Positions 13,105-20,865 of a stretch of 24,851 nt of DNA are shown here, piece after piece (position 1 is the stretch's first letter; the number at the start of each line of letters is the position of its first letter). Position numbers and translations under genes: made by a program. The notes under the pieces are model-generated. The model was not told the origin of the DNA. It did no database searches and was given only the letters and a program-made list of their open reading frames with translations. Where the stretch lies: positions 1 to 24,851 of the IMG/VR virus record IMGVR_UViG_3300008110_009634. One strand, written 5' to 3'. The DNA is from a virus.

Positions 13105-14646
13105 TCAAGCGAGTGGGATTTTGCCCATGTGTCTGCGCCACACATCACGGAACATCGCTGGATAGACACTCCGTGCCGTTCCACCGTTGCTCAATGACTT
13201 GAGTTGCTTTATCGCTTCCTCAACATGAGGAACAACGATGTAGTTGTTCTTGCGAGCGTAGGTGAGACACTGCATAGCGAGTGAATCGTGGAAACTGTCG
13301 TTCACACCACACACTCCACCATCTGTCACCCACACGAGAGGAGTGCGAGAATCTTTGCGATTCTTTACGCCCCACTGAATCGCTGGATAGTCCACGCCGT
13401 TGCCGTGTCCGTAGTCAATTCCTTCCACTGTCTCAACCATGCGTCCTTTGTCGCCAACGACCCATGCGTTATGACCACGACTACCTCTGTCGGAGTAGAG
13501 CAACACAGTAGCCCCAGGGGCATGCTCAATGATTTCGGCAATTTGTTCTGTCGTGAACGACATAGAACCACTTGCGTCAATAACGACCATGCCACCACTG
13601 CCACGCACCTTTCGGTCAAACACTCGCATAGCAGGGTCGGTCATCATGCGTTGCATACGGCGAGGTCTGCGACCTGCATTTGTTGCAATACGCTTCTTAC
13701 CGATACCACCTTTGCTGTAGCGAGGCATTGGCATACGCTCAAGACGAAGTTCGCCCCATTTCGGAGTGCCAGTGGTGATAGCAGACGGAGTTATGTCCTT
13801 GAGTGGATTTCCGTCCTTGTCGCCTTCACCTTCCTTGCCTTCGCCTTCGTTGCTGTGGGCTTTGGACTTATCTAGTGAGTTACCTTCGCCCTCACCACCA
13901 GCCTTGCCCTTGCTCGGCTTTGGTTGCTTCCGTTCCTTTGGTGGTGGGAACGAAGCGAGCCTGTCCACCCACTCGGCGAGTTGTTCCGTGTAGGTGAATC
14001 CGAACGGCGCAAGTCCGTTGTGAACTGTCGTGTTAGCCAAGTGACCAGTGCGATGAGCCTTCTTCATCTCACGCACGGCTCGCTTGCCAATGTCTAACAG
14101 TTGGTCGCCCCATGCACGATTCACTCTGCGAACGCCGTTGAGAAATTGCTTGTGTCCAGCACTTCCAGCAGTTCCAACGCACATAGCAACTGCCATCGCC
14201 CAGTCGTTAGTTTCTGCGCAACGCTGTCCACTTGCAAGTTCGCTTCCGTCAGCAAGGTGCTTCTTTACATCTATCCCTGCCTGTTGGCAGAGAAAGTTCA
14301 CACGAAGTTCCTCAACGACAGTGAGTGCTGTAGCCGAAGCCATTTCACGCTTGACCCACTCTGCCATTTGTGCCGAATCAGGCGACACCTTTGCGTGCAT
14401 GAGTTCGTGCGCACGAATCGCCCGAGCCTTGTCGTCATTGTCCGTTGGTGCGAACATGATTTTGTTGGTCACATCGGTCATTGGCTCGCCACGCACGGCT
14501 TGGCAGTGTTCCACTGTCCAAACTCCGTGTGCTTGGTCACGCCGACCGAGAAGGGTTGCCTCGGCTTTGGCGTTACCCCGAGTGGACTTATCTAGTCCAC
14601 TCGGGAACGCCTTGCCAGCAACATGCTTGCCAGCAGGTTGAGACAT
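13105..14646 (-). CDS. VWA-domain protein with N-terminal HExxH zincin motif
   Basis: The 513-residue protein has three parts. Residues about 60-200 contain RAIRAHELMHAK, an HExxH metallopeptidase motif (80-84), with a following VVEELRVNF (110-118) that could supply a third ligand. A disordered Gly/Glu/Lys linker follows (238-282). The VWA domain (350-510) has the MIDAS DASGSMS (357-363), GNGVDYPAI and WVTDGG. The layout resembles CobT-like / DUF2201-type VWA proteins that work with MoxR ATPases. The partner gene lies directly upstream with a TAATG overlap. Two operator copies are within the gene, each read as LDK (residues 18-20 and 258-260), in the flexible N-terminus and the linker. Substrate unknown. 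Confidence 0.85.
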   Translation of the reverse strand: MSQPAGKHVAGKAFPSGLDKSTRGNAKAEATLLGRRDQAHGVWTVEHCQAVRGEPMTDVTNKIMFAPTDNDDKARAIRAHELMHAKVSPDSAQMAEWVKREMASATALTVVEELRVNFLCQQAGIDVKKHLADGSELASGQRCAETNDWAMAVAMCVGTAGSAGHKQFLNGVRRVNRAWGDQLLDIGKRAVREMKKAHRTGHLANTTVHNGLAPFGFTYTEQLAEWVDRLASFPPPKERKQPKPSKGKAGGEGEGNSLDKSKAHSNEGEGKEGEGDKDGNPLKDITPSAITTGTPKWGELRLERMPMPRYSKGGIGKKRIATNAGRRPRRMQRMMTDPAMRVFDRKVRGSGGMVVIDASGSMSFTTEQIAEIIEHAPGATVLLYSDRGSRGHNAWVVGDKGRMVETVEGIDYGHGNGVDYPAIQWGVKNRKDSRTPLVWVTDGGVCGVNDSFHDSLAMQCLTYARKNNYIVVPHVEEAIKQLKSLSNGGTARSVYPAMFRDVWRRHMGKIPLA

Positions 14647-15374
14647 TATTTCACCCCGTCAATGGCGAGTGCGTCAAGAATCTGACGGGAACGGTCGCCG
14701 AAAGTGAGTGAGCATGCTCGTTCCATGCCAACGCTCGCACGGAGTTTGTCCAATGCGATGAACGCACGAAGTGAGATACGGTCGTCACCAGCGTCAGCCA
14801 TGCGAACGGCGTACTTGCGCAAGTCAGGAGACAAGCGAAGCAGTGCGCTCGGGTGTGGCTCGTTGATACGAATACGAATCGGGAAACGGTCAGCGAGTGC
14901 TGTTGGCAACTCACCCATGTTCTCAATGTTCGTGGTCATAATCGCCGAGAATCCACCGAGAGGACGAATCACCTCGCCAGTTTCAGGATGCTCAAACGAA
15001 GCAGATTCAGGTGAATCCAACATCGCCAAGAGTGTTGCGAACACATCGCCCGAAGCCTTATCTACTTCGTCCACGATGAGCCGTCCACCCTCTGTTCCGT
15101 TGCCCTTCCATGCCTTGAGAGCCGAACCGTCCAGCCACATGAAGCCACCTTTGCCGTTCGGCATGAAGCCACCTGTAACATCCATGTTCGTCATGTCCTC
15201 GGTGCAGACCAGTCGGAACGCACCAGCGTCCACTTTGCCGAGCGTCATGCCAGCGTAGGTCTTTCCGATACCTGATGGACCGTAGAGGATTACTCGGTCT
15301 ATCCCTGCGTTGAGGCAGTCCTCAAGTGCTTTCCAGCACTCGGGGAGAGCCGTTGTTTCTGTCTGTGCAACCAT
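14646..15374 (-). CDS. MoxR-family AAA+ ATPase
   Basis: A 242-residue AAA+ ATPase: Walker A GPSGIGKT (32-39), Walker B LIVDEVDKA (99-107), sensor-1 MTTN (146-149), and ALADRF (159-164), which matches the arginine-finger box of MoxR/CobS/McrB-type ATPases. MoxR proteins remodel or activate a client with the help of a VWA partner, here the next gene. GGAG precedes the ATG. A leftward promoter lies at 15419-15446. The pair could load metal, assemble a complex or remodel a host target (inference). Confidence 0.9.
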   Translation of the reverse strand: MVAQTETTALPECWKALEDCLNAGIDRVILYGPSGIGKTYAGMTLGKVDAGAFRLVCTEDMTNMDVTGGFMPNGKGGFMWLDGSALKAWKGNGTEGGRLIVDEVDKASGDVFATLLAMLDSPESASFEHPETGEVIRPLGGFSAIMTTNIENMGELPTALADRFPIRIRINEPHPSALLRLSPDLRKYAVRMADAGDDRISLRAFIALDKLRASVGMERACSLTFGDRSRQILDALAIDGVK

Positions 15375-15418
15375 TGGTATTTCTCCGTTTCTAGTAGTTG
15401 GGTTGGTTGTCGTGTACC

Positions 15419-15446
15419 ACTGTAGCGACCCGATAGCAGATTTATC
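15419..15446 (-). promoter_or_regulatory. Leftward promoter of the MoxR/VWA operon
   Basis: GATAAATCTGC (15436-15446), 11 bases, then -10 TACAGT (15419-15424) on the minus strand. One of eleven promoters of identical geometry. Confidence 0.8.
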
Positions 15447-15682
15447 TCGCCACTTATCTAGTTAGTTCATACCACTTATCTAGTCAGTCCACTTATCTAG
15501 TTAGTTTCACTCGGACACTTATCTAGTTAGTTCCAGTCACTCGGTAATCGTTCGGCAACTTGCACCCGACTACCCCGTGCCTCGCCAACTTGTACCCGAC
15601 CACCCCGAGCCTCGCTTCCTCTGGAAGCCCCGCGGACTTATCTAGTAAGACATCAGTTTTTTGATTTTTTTGACTTATCTAG
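15447..15682. repeat. Operator-dense gap with two CCCGAC(C/T)ACCCCG boxes
   Basis: Six operator copies (15452, 15474, 15491, 15517, 15636 and 15673) fill this gap. Two boxes CCCGACTACCCCG (15565-15577) and CCCGACCACCCCG (15595-15607) precede GGAAGCCCCGCGG, a truncated form of the AGCCCCG stem-loop found elsewhere. No gene is seen. Confidence 0.75.
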
Positions 15683-16162
15683 TTAGTCAGGTCGCTTTGC
15701 AATAGACACTCGGTACAAGCCACGCTTGACCTTGATGAACTCGGGTGTCTCATTCACGAATCCAAGTGTCGTCTGATACGAGAATCCAGACTGTGCGACC
15801 AATTCCTCGGTAGTGAATTCTTTACCGTCTTTGGTCTTTGCCCACTCCATAAACGCACCCCATTTGTCCTTGCGTTTTTCAGGCTTCTGCATTGCTTCTT
15901 TCTGAACTTCCTTGCCACAGTATGTCTGAATAATGTGGTCGGCGATGTGGGGAAGCACGGAGTACGAGTTCAGGTAAGAAAGCACATTCTTGCTTCCACC
16001 TTCCCTTTGCCATAATTGCAACACATGTAGCCCACGAATCAGTTCGCTGGCATTGGACGCTTGCTCTTTAGGAATCCGATACATCGTTCCGAATTCTTTT
16101 TCCATTTCCTTCCACATCTCTTTGTGGATTCCGTCAATGAATTCATCAGTCAGTTTTTTCAT
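15683..16162 (-). CDS. Unknown protein with possible C-terminal winged helix
   Basis: A 159-residue protein, Lys/Glu-rich and helical in the first part (FIDGIHKEMWKEMEKEFG). The end (FTTEELVAQSGFSYQTTLGF, then FIKVKRGLYRV) reads like a helix-turn-helix followed by a wing. AAAGGTAG precedes the ATG and the stop TAA runs directly into an operator copy. Family not recognised; DNA binding is only suggested. Confidence 0.6.
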   Translation of the reverse strand: MKKLTDEFIDGIHKEMWKEMEKEFGTMYRIPKEQASNASELIRGLHVLQLWQREGGSKNVLSYLNSYSVLPHIADHIIQTYCGKEVQKEAMQKPEKRKDKWGAFMEWAKTKDGKEFTTEELVAQSGFSYQTTLGFVNETPEFIKVKRGLYRVSIAKRPD

Positions 16163-16207
16163 GGCTACCTTTCTAGCAGAACTTTATTCCGACTTGCCCG
16201 TTTCCCC

Positions 16208-16235
16208 AGACTATCTTTTGGTAGGCAGACTTATC
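16208..16235 (-). promoter_or_regulatory. Leftward promoter for the gene at 16162
   Basis: GATAAGTCTGC (16225-16235), 11 bases, TAGTCT (16208-16213). The operator here is one mismatch from exact (ACTTATCTGGT, 16229). Confidence 0.8.
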
Positions 16236-16239
16236 TGGT

Positions 16240-16525
16240 ACGGCAACGCAAGAAAGTTATTTTTTTGACTACCTGCCATCGAGGGCATTTCCTTTCCGCC
16301 ACCGTCAATTAGATTCACCACCCCCCGGGAATTAAATTTGTCAAATTTTTCATTTTTTTGCACGTTCTGGCGGCGGGCTGCGGCGGCTCTGGATTTCTAA
16401 ATTTTTGGCAACGAAACGCGGGGCTTACATGGTGAATCGGGTGCATAAAGAAAGAGGGTGGGTTTGACCCCACCCCCTGACTTATCTAGTTAGTTATCGG
16501 ACTTATCTAGTAACTAGATAAGTGG
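16240..16525. other. Gap with second motif, GC-rich stretch, terminator and operators
   Basis: No gene is seen. From right to left: three operators (16480, 16501, and reverse 16513), the terminator at 16456-16475, a CGGGGCTTACA element in inverted orientation (about 16418), a GC-rich stretch (CTGGCGGCGGGCTGCGGCGG), an AT-rich stretch, and the second motif (16293-16308). Confidence 0.5.
16456..16475 (-). terminator. Intrinsic terminator after the gene at 16526
   Basis: Stem GGGTGGG-(6)-CCCACCC followed on the minus strand by TCTTTCTTT. Operator copies lie between the gene's stop and this hairpin. Confidence 0.7.
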
Positions 16526-16924
16526 CTACTGGTTCTTGAGAAAATCCTCAATGTCGGGAATCGTTTCTTTGGCGATTTCCCGTGCTTCCGAGTAAGCCAT
16601 AGCGTCCATAATCAAGTCGTCCAGCATGTCTGCTAATGCACGGTCGTCCTCTGTGAGCAACGGTCCATCAGGACTTGGTACGAGAAACTTTAGTGCCTCA
16701 TCCTTCTCCTTGTCGGGGAGTTGTGCAATTTCATGCACCTGCGAGAAACTGAATCCCATTCGGTGACCATGATTCTGATAAACAAACAGTGCCTCGGTCA
16801 ATGTCTGTAGTGCGTCAAATCCGAATCTGATAAACGGATTCTCGGTGGGGAACTTGGTGTCATCGGAGAACACCTTTTTCATTATTTCTTGCATTTCTTC
16901 ATCATGGTTTTGTTGTTCGCTCAT
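16526..16924 (-). CDS. Acidic unknown protein (MSEQQ start)
   Basis: A 132-residue acidic protein, largely helical (FGFDALQTLTEALFVYQN, then SQVHEIAQLPDKEKDEALKFL and DDRALADMLDDLIMDAM). It shares the opening residues MSEQQ with the gene at 17773. AGAGGAAG precedes the ATG, which overlaps the stop of a 50-residue upstream gene (ATGA). Third gene of the operon from the promoter at 17804. Confidence 0.65.
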   Translation of the reverse strand: MSEQQNHDEEMQEIMKKVFSDDTKFPTENPFIRFGFDALQTLTEALFVYQNHGHRMGFSFSQVHEIAQLPDKEKDEALKFLVPSPDGPLLTEDDRALADMLDDLIMDAMAYSEAREIAKETIPDIEDFLKNQ

Positions 16925-17073
16925 TTCACTTCCTCTTTCTGTTTGTCGTTGGTTATTAGCGAACGCAGGTCAAGCAACATGTCGGTCATTTCCGATGAAG
17001 CAACTAAGTCTCTGCCCGAGCAGTGACGAATCATTGTGTCCACCAGTTCGGTTGCTGTAAGTGTTTGGGTCAC
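16921..17073 (-). CDS. 50-residue protein, unknown
   Basis: A small gene that fits exactly between its neighbours. GTG at 17073 is preceded by AAGGGA and an operator word whose TAG ends the upstream gene. The TGA at 16921-16923 overlaps the ATG of the next gene. The peptide (TLTATELVDTMIRHCSGRD ... TDMLLDLRSLI) looks helical and well composed. Position, Shine-Dalgarno and overlap support translation; no family recognised. Confidence 0.6.
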   Translation of the reverse strand: MTQTLTATELVDTMIRHCSGRDLVASSEMTDMLLDLRSLITNDKQKEEVK

Positions 17074-17077
17074 TTAT

Positions 17078-17773
17078 CTAGTTCCCTTCTTTGTCGTTGT
17101 CGGCTTCGGTGAGCAAGGTGTGAAACGCCTTTGCCTTTATTGCCATTTTCAGATAGGTAATCGTCTGAAGCATGGCATTGGTGAAACGAGCCTCAGCCAT
17201 TTCGCTGTTCTCATCTGTCAGGTGAACAATGTCAGTGTCCACATCGTCAAACATCGGTACGCCTCGGTCGTCATAGGTGTAGGTGCTTGCGCTCATGTAA
17301 ATCTTGTCCTGTTCCCAGTCCACGCCACTCACTACAAGACCTTCACGAACATCTGAGAAAGGGTTGTTTTGGAACTCGTCTTTCAGCGATTCGCCTTCAC
17401 TGTCAAAGTTCACTTTGTCCGTGCCACGACGCATGTAGCCCTCAACTGCAAGAAAGATGAAGTTCACTGGTGCTGTAGGCAAGTGACCAATAGCGTCCAT
17501 GTAAGCGTCGTATGGGTCTTCCTTGTGAATCAGTGGAAGCATGCCAACATCGTATTGGCGTTCCAAGCCCAATTCCTTTGTGTATTGACTTGCTGATTCA
17601 GTCATTTCATCATCTGTATCATCAGACTGGTGAATACGACCAATGATGAGCATTGGTGGGTTGTCGCTCATCGCAACTTCTTTGCACATTTCCTTTTTTG
17701 CATACTTGCTTCGGCGCATTACATCGCCGAGAATCTTTAGTATGTCGTTTGAGATTACTTGCTGTTCGCTCAT
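17078..17773 (-). CDS. Unknown acidic protein, first gene of a three-gene operon
   Basis: A 231-residue protein with alternating strands and acidic loops (PPMLIIGRIHQSDDTDDEM, VNFIFLAVEGYMRRG, LVVSGVDWEQDKIYMSAS) and a helical C-terminus. The ATG follows AAAGGAG. The stop TAG is the TAG within operator copy 17072-17082. A promoter lies at 17804-17831. Family not recognised. Confidence 0.65.
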   Translation of the reverse strand: MSEQQVISNDILKILGDVMRRSKYAKKEMCKEVAMSDNPPMLIIGRIHQSDDTDDEMTESASQYTKELGLERQYDVGMLPLIHKEDPYDAYMDAIGHLPTAPVNFIFLAVEGYMRRGTDKVNFDSEGESLKDEFQNNPFSDVREGLVVSGVDWEQDKIYMSASTYTYDDRGVPMFDDVDTDIVHLTDENSEMAEARFTNAMLQTITYLKMAIKAKAFHTLLTEADNDKEGN

Positions 17774-17803
17774 GGCGTTTCTCCTTTGGTGGTAAGTACC
17801 AAC

Positions 17804-17831
17804 ACTGTATCTATTAGTAAGCAGACTTATC
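17804..17831 (-). promoter_or_regulatory. Leftward promoter for the 17773-16526 operon
   Basis: GATAAGTCTGC (17821-17831), 11 bases, TACAGT (17804-17809). Operator 17825-17835 covers its upstream half. Confidence 0.85.
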
Positions 17832-17839
17832 TAGTGAGT

Positions 17840-17867
17840 ATGGGTGGGGTGTCCACTCCCCACCCAT
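17840..17867 (-). terminator. Hairpin after the XRE gene
   Basis: Perfect 10-bp stem ATGGGTGGGG-(8)-CCCCACCCAT, 13 bases beyond the stop of the XRE gene and immediately before the next promoter. No T-run follows, so it is either a Rho-assisted or weak terminator. Confidence 0.5.
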
Positions 17868-17880
17868 TTCACATCAGGCA

Positions 17881-18105
17881 TTATTTTGCAATAATGTCTT
17901 GGGCGTTCACTTTCATCGCTTCGCACAACAATAGAAATGTCGTCATGCTTGGCGAGAAATGTCCGTTCTCAATGCGATTCACTGTCTTACGGTCAATGCC
18001 AGCCTTATTCGCCAGCGTTTCTTGTGACCACTCACGCTCAAGTCTTTCGTTCTTGAGTCGCTCTGCGATTCGCATTGTCTTTTTCTCAATGGCTGTAAGT
18101 GCCAT
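17881..18105 (-). CDS. XRE/Cro-CI-type DNA-binding regulator
   Basis: A 74-residue single-domain HTH_XRE protein: SQETLANKAGIDRKTVNRIE (27-46) is a canonical helix-turn-helix, followed by NGHFSPSMTTFLLLCEAM. AAAGGAG precedes the ATG. It is the only Cro/CI-like regulator seen in the right arm, so it is a candidate reader of the ACTTATCTAGTNAGT sites; the pairing is inference. It follows the Api92-like gene, probably in one transcript. Confidence 0.85.
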   Translation of the reverse strand: MALTAIEKKTMRIAERLKNERLEREWSQETLANKAGIDRKTVNRIENGHFSPSMTTFLLLCEAMKVNAQDIIAK

Positions 18106-18141
18106 GTCTTTCTCCTTTGTTTTCTTTGGTTGATTTTGGGT

Positions 18142-18909
18142 TTAGGACTTATCTAGTAAGTAATCGTCATACTGGCTGAACGATAGTTTCTCCTTTCGCC
18201 TCTGATTAGAACGAATCCACGACACGATGAGTTGCATAGCCTTGTCGCACGAATCAACCATTTCATCATCACGGTTTGCTCGCCACTCACTCTGTGCTTC
18301 CCAGTATTCGTCCATTTGTTCATCGGTGTCTTGAGGCATGCCCTCTATGTCCGAATCCATTTCGGTTACACCTTCGCCCTCAACAATTAGTTCTCCATCG
18401 TGGATTACAACCCAACCAGCAAAAAACTCGGCTTCTTCTGTGAACACGACACCGAATACAAGTTTCGGGAACTGCTTTGAGATACGAGCGATAAGACCGT
18501 TGCATGGTGACCATGCCGACTGGTAATACATTGAGACAGAACCTTTGTTGTAGTCGTCATCAGATACGCCAACATCACCTGCACCCCACTTGCTTCCCCA
18601 TACGGCGTTGGCATAGTCGTACCAGTCCTTGTAGCCGTACTTATCTAGGTTGTCTTGCATTTGCTTTTTGTGTTCAGCCTGTTTGTCCTCGGGAACTGAA
18701 CCCGAAACCGTGTTCATCAACGCCTCGGGAATCGGGTCAAGGTGGTTGAGTGAATCAACTTCTACTTCTTTTTCACCAGTGGCTACCCATTTGCCGTCTT
18801 GTATTTCGCCCGTCTTTTGCATTTCCTTTATCTTGAGTGATTTCAGGAATCGCTTGAGTTCAGGCTTTGGACCTGACACCTTCATTGTGTTACTGCACCA
18901 GTTTGGCAT
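18142..18909 (-). CDS. Api92-like (DUF1281-type) protein
   Basis: A 255-residue protein starting MPNWCSNTMKVSGPKPELKR, the hallmark N-terminus of Api92/YubB-like proteins. Matching inner blocks follow (WYDYANAVWGSKWGAGDV, YYQSAWSPCNGLIARISKQFP, VFTEEAEFFAGWVVI). The family occurs in phages and plasmids and its function is unknown. The ATG at 18909 is chosen: a longer GTG frame to 18954 contains the -10 box of its promoter. GAAAGGG precedes the ATG. An operator word near the end is read as LLDKS, and a variant inside as NLDKY. Confidence 0.8.
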   Translation of the reverse strand: MPNWCSNTMKVSGPKPELKRFLKSLKIKEMQKTGEIQDGKWVATGEKEVEVDSLNHLDPIPEALMNTVSGSVPEDKQAEHKKQMQDNLDKYGYKDWYDYANAVWGSKWGAGDVGVSDDDYNKGSVSMYYQSAWSPCNGLIARISKQFPKLVFGVVFTEEAEFFAGWVVIHDGELIVEGEGVTEMDSDIEGMPQDTDEQMDEYWEAQSEWRANRDDEMVDSCDKAMQLIVSWIRSNQRRKEKLSFSQYDDYLLDKS

Positions 18910-18941
18910 GCTCGCCCTTTCGTCTAGTAGTGGTACGACCC

Positions 18942-18969
18942 ACTCTAGCCCCACACCAGCAGATTTATC
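18942..18969 (-). promoter_or_regulatory. Leftward promoter for Api92-like and XRE genes
   Basis: GATAAATCTGC (18959-18969), 11 bases, TAGAGT (18942-18947). Its position fixes the true start of the downstream gene at 18909. Confidence 0.85.
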
Positions 18970-19011
18970 AACCCGACTTATCTAGTCAGTATGGTCTTCC
19001 ACCACCGTCAA

Positions 19012-19187
19012 TGTCTTGGTGTGTTCTCAACCCGACCCGACTTCCACCCGACCTACCCGTGAGCCGACCCAACTTCTTGCCGACCACCCCGAACCAGCCC
19101 CACCCCACCACTTACCGTGTAAGCCCCGCGTCCCACTGTTTAGCCGGGGCTCAAAGGGTCGAGCTGGTTTTATTTGGTTGGACTTAT
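19012..19187. repeat. Intergenic cassette: CCCGAC-rich stretch and AGCCCCG stem-loop
   Basis: Contains several CCCGAC words, CCGACCACCCCG (19080-19091), CTTACCGTGTAAGCCCCG, and the stem AGCCCCG (19122-19128) / CGGGGCT (19145-19151). The second motif (18996) and an operator (19182) flank it. No gene is seen; frames across it end quickly or look non-coding. Confidence 0.65.
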
Positions 19188-19517
19188 CTAGTCAGTAATG
19201 ATTTCGTCTGCGTAGACGAGTTGCGTTTCGCTGATTCGCCAGCCGTCCTGATGGTCCGTCCATGCGTACTTGATAAGTGCCGTCCACTTATCTAGGTAAT
19301 GAAAAATCTCATCGTCTGGAATCCCGTAATCGTCAAAGTACGATGTGTCATTCGGGTCTGGCGAGAAAGAAAAGTAAAGAAACGAGCGACCCTCTGGGAA
19401 CTCCACCCTGCACTTACTGCCGATGAGAATCAGACCACGAACCTTTATTGCGAGCATGGTCAGAAAGAGCCGAATCGTAACCCACAGGGGAACGAAGAAC
19501 TTATCTAGTAGGTTCAT
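19188..19517 (-). CDS. Unknown protein with hydrophobic N-terminal helix
   Basis: A 109-residue protein. The first residues, MNLLDKFF, include an operator copy (LDK), then a hydrophobic helix (VPLWVTIRLFLTMLAIKV), then a soluble acidic region (FSFSPDPNDTSYFDDYG, DEIFHYLDKWTALIKYAW) with an operator variant. The start overlaps the preceding gene by 17 bases. Probably membrane-associated; family not recognised. Confidence 0.6.
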   Translation of the reverse strand: MNLLDKFFVPLWVTIRLFLTMLAIKVRGLILIGSKCRVEFPEGRSFLYFSFSPDPNDTSYFDDYGIPDDEIFHYLDKWTALIKYAWTDHQDGWRISETQLVYADEIITD

Positions 19518-19743
19518 ACGCCATCTCGTTTATGTCTTTGCCGAGAACTTGGTCTGTGGTCAGCCGAATTATTGAGCGCACAATGTCGTCACTTGTTAGA
19601 CCCCACGAATCAAGAGCCCACGACAATAAAGTTCCATTTGCTAAATCACCACAAATTGCTTCTATCGCTTGAGCCCGTGTAGTGGCAAGGAAGTAGTAGT
19701 TCTCCCACAAAATCTTGTCCAAGTCGTCAGGTGTCAGAACCAT
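19501..19743 (-). CDS. Small helical protein, unknown
   Basis: An 80-residue protein (TPDDLDKILWENYYFLATTRAQAIEAICG, then LGLTSDDIVRSII-type helices). The ATG at 19743 overlaps the end of the previous gene by 10 bases, and the TAA is formed by the operator word (ACT AGA TAA). Part of the four-gene operon from the promoter at 20561. Confidence 0.6.
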   Translation of the reverse strand: MVLTPDDLDKILWENYYFLATTRAQAIEAICGDLANGTLLSWALDSWGLTSDDIVRSIIRLTTDQVLGKDINEMAYEPTR

Positions 19744-20009
19744 TTCTCTCCTTTCACGGAAACAGTAGTCCGTACCACCCCAGTTTCGGTAGCAGAAACC
19801 ACGACTGGGGTCAGCACCTTGTATGCGTTTATCCAGTATTTAGACCGTTCAGCAGACCTGACCCATTTCGCTTTTTCATCATCGGTCATGTATTGCCACT
19901 CATCGGGCATTTCGTTGGTGGGGATACTCCACTCCTCAATTATTTCTTCTTCTTCGTGCTTCACAATTTGTGCGCTCGCACGGACTGTGATGTGAACATG
20001 AGCAGTCAC
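19734..20009 (-). CDS. Unknown protein, GTG start behind an operator
   Basis: A 91-residue protein: a beta-like N-terminus (HVHITVRASAQIVKHEEEEI), MPDEWQYMTDDEKAKWVRSAERS in the middle, and a strand-rich end. GTG at 20009 is preceded by AAAGGA with the operator word between, as at 12894. No family recognised. Confidence 0.6.
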   Translation of the reverse strand: MTAHVHITVRASAQIVKHEEEEIIEEWSIPTNEMPDEWQYMTDDEKAKWVRSAERSKYWINAYKVLTPVVVSATETGVVRTTVSVKGEKWF

Positions 20010-20022
20010 TTATCTAGTCCTT

Positions 20023-20529
20023 TCAGTACCAGCAGTTAGAGCCGTCTGCTTCATCAGCAGTCCAACGAAGCCACCAAATCGCATAACGAATCTGAGGAAT
20101 CAAATCCTCACCGTTCACGATGAACTCTGGAGAATCCTGAATCTTGTCGTTCAGAAGTCCTTCCATGTAGTCGGCAGTTGCTCGGCAACTCTCTGGAGAC
20201 TTCTCCGTGCCTTCCTCATTGTCGCCATAGAAATCGTATTCGCCTTCGCTACCGTCAAGAGCCTGCATGAGGTAGTTCCCCCACTTACCCCGATACCAGC
20301 ACGGAGTTCCGAACATGCCGTACACAGCACCTTCGGTCATGCCACTTGCCTTGACTGCTGTCTGATACGGGCATGCGTTGCGATTAGCAGTTTCCTCACA
20401 GGAAATGCTTTCCACAAACTCACCGTCTTGTCCACGAATCGGCTGACCGTCCTTGTCCAGTCGCCTCACCATTACTGCCGTGCCTTTGGACTTGCACGGG
20501 TAGTTCTTCGGTATGTTGTCTAATCCCAT
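20023..20529 (-). CDS. Conserved-looking phage protein starting MGLDNIPKNYPC, unknown function
   Basis: A 168-residue protein. The start MGLDNIPKNYPC followed by spaced cysteines (ISCEETANRNACPYQ, TPCWYRGKWGNY, ESCRATADYM) suggests metal binding, and I recall similar openings in other phage proteins without a function. It ends with WWLRWTADEADGSNCWY. First gene of the operon from the promoter at 20561. Confidence 0.65.
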   Translation of the reverse strand: MGLDNIPKNYPCKSKGTAVMVRRLDKDGQPIRGQDGEFVESISCEETANRNACPYQTAVKASGMTEGAVYGMFGTPCWYRGKWGNYLMQALDGSEGEYDFYGDNEEGTEKSPESCRATADYMEGLLNDKIQDSPEFIVNGEDLIPQIRYAIWWLRWTADEADGSNCWY

Positions 20530-20560
20530 CTTCTTCCCCTTTGGTTTAGTAGGTGATTAC

Positions 20561-20588
20561 ACGATACATGCGTACGAGCAGACTTATC
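20561..20588 (-). promoter_or_regulatory. Leftward promoter for the 20529-19188 operon
   Basis: GATAAGTCTGC (20578-20588), 11 bases, TATCGT (20561-20566). Operator 20582-20592 overlaps it, and the second motif starts at 20598. Confidence 0.85.
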
Positions 20589-20613
20589 TAGTAACCCTTT
20601 CCACCACCGTCAA

Positions 20614-20865
20614 ACAGTTAGAGCCAGCGAACGACATTCCCCCGACACGCCCGAACTCTGCGCACTTTTTCCCGACCACCCCGTGAACAAGCAAAAAAAT
20701 CCATTTTTTGCTACTCACCGTGTAAGCCCCGGCTCATGGTCGGGGCGCGGGGCTTCCATCGTCGGAAGCGAACTTATCTAGTAAGTATTCGGGTCGGCAC
20801 TTATCTAGTAAGTATCCAGCCAGTCCGACCCACCGTTGGCGAGTGGGTCAGACTAACTAGATAAG
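20614..20865. repeat. Intergenic cassette and terminator hairpin
   Basis: Holds CCCGACACGCCCGA, CCCGACCACCCCG (20671-20683) and GTGTAAGCCCCG with stem AGCCCCG (20725-20731) / CGGGGCT (20748-20754). Operators are at 20772, 20799 and, reversed, 20856. A 7-bp hairpin GACCCAC-(9)-GTGGGTC (20827-20849) lies after the stop of the next gene. No protein gene is seen. Confidence 0.65.

Noticed and set aside
13288-13875. Long rightward frame antisense to the VWA gene (also 14084-14641)
   Set aside because: Opposite strand carries clear VWA/MIDAS and HExxH motifs; the rightward frames have odd composition, no Shine-Dalgarno and no family signal.
18910-18954. 15-residue extension of the Api92-like protein
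   Set aside because: Contains the TAGAGT -10 box of its own promoter; MPNWCSN is the family start.
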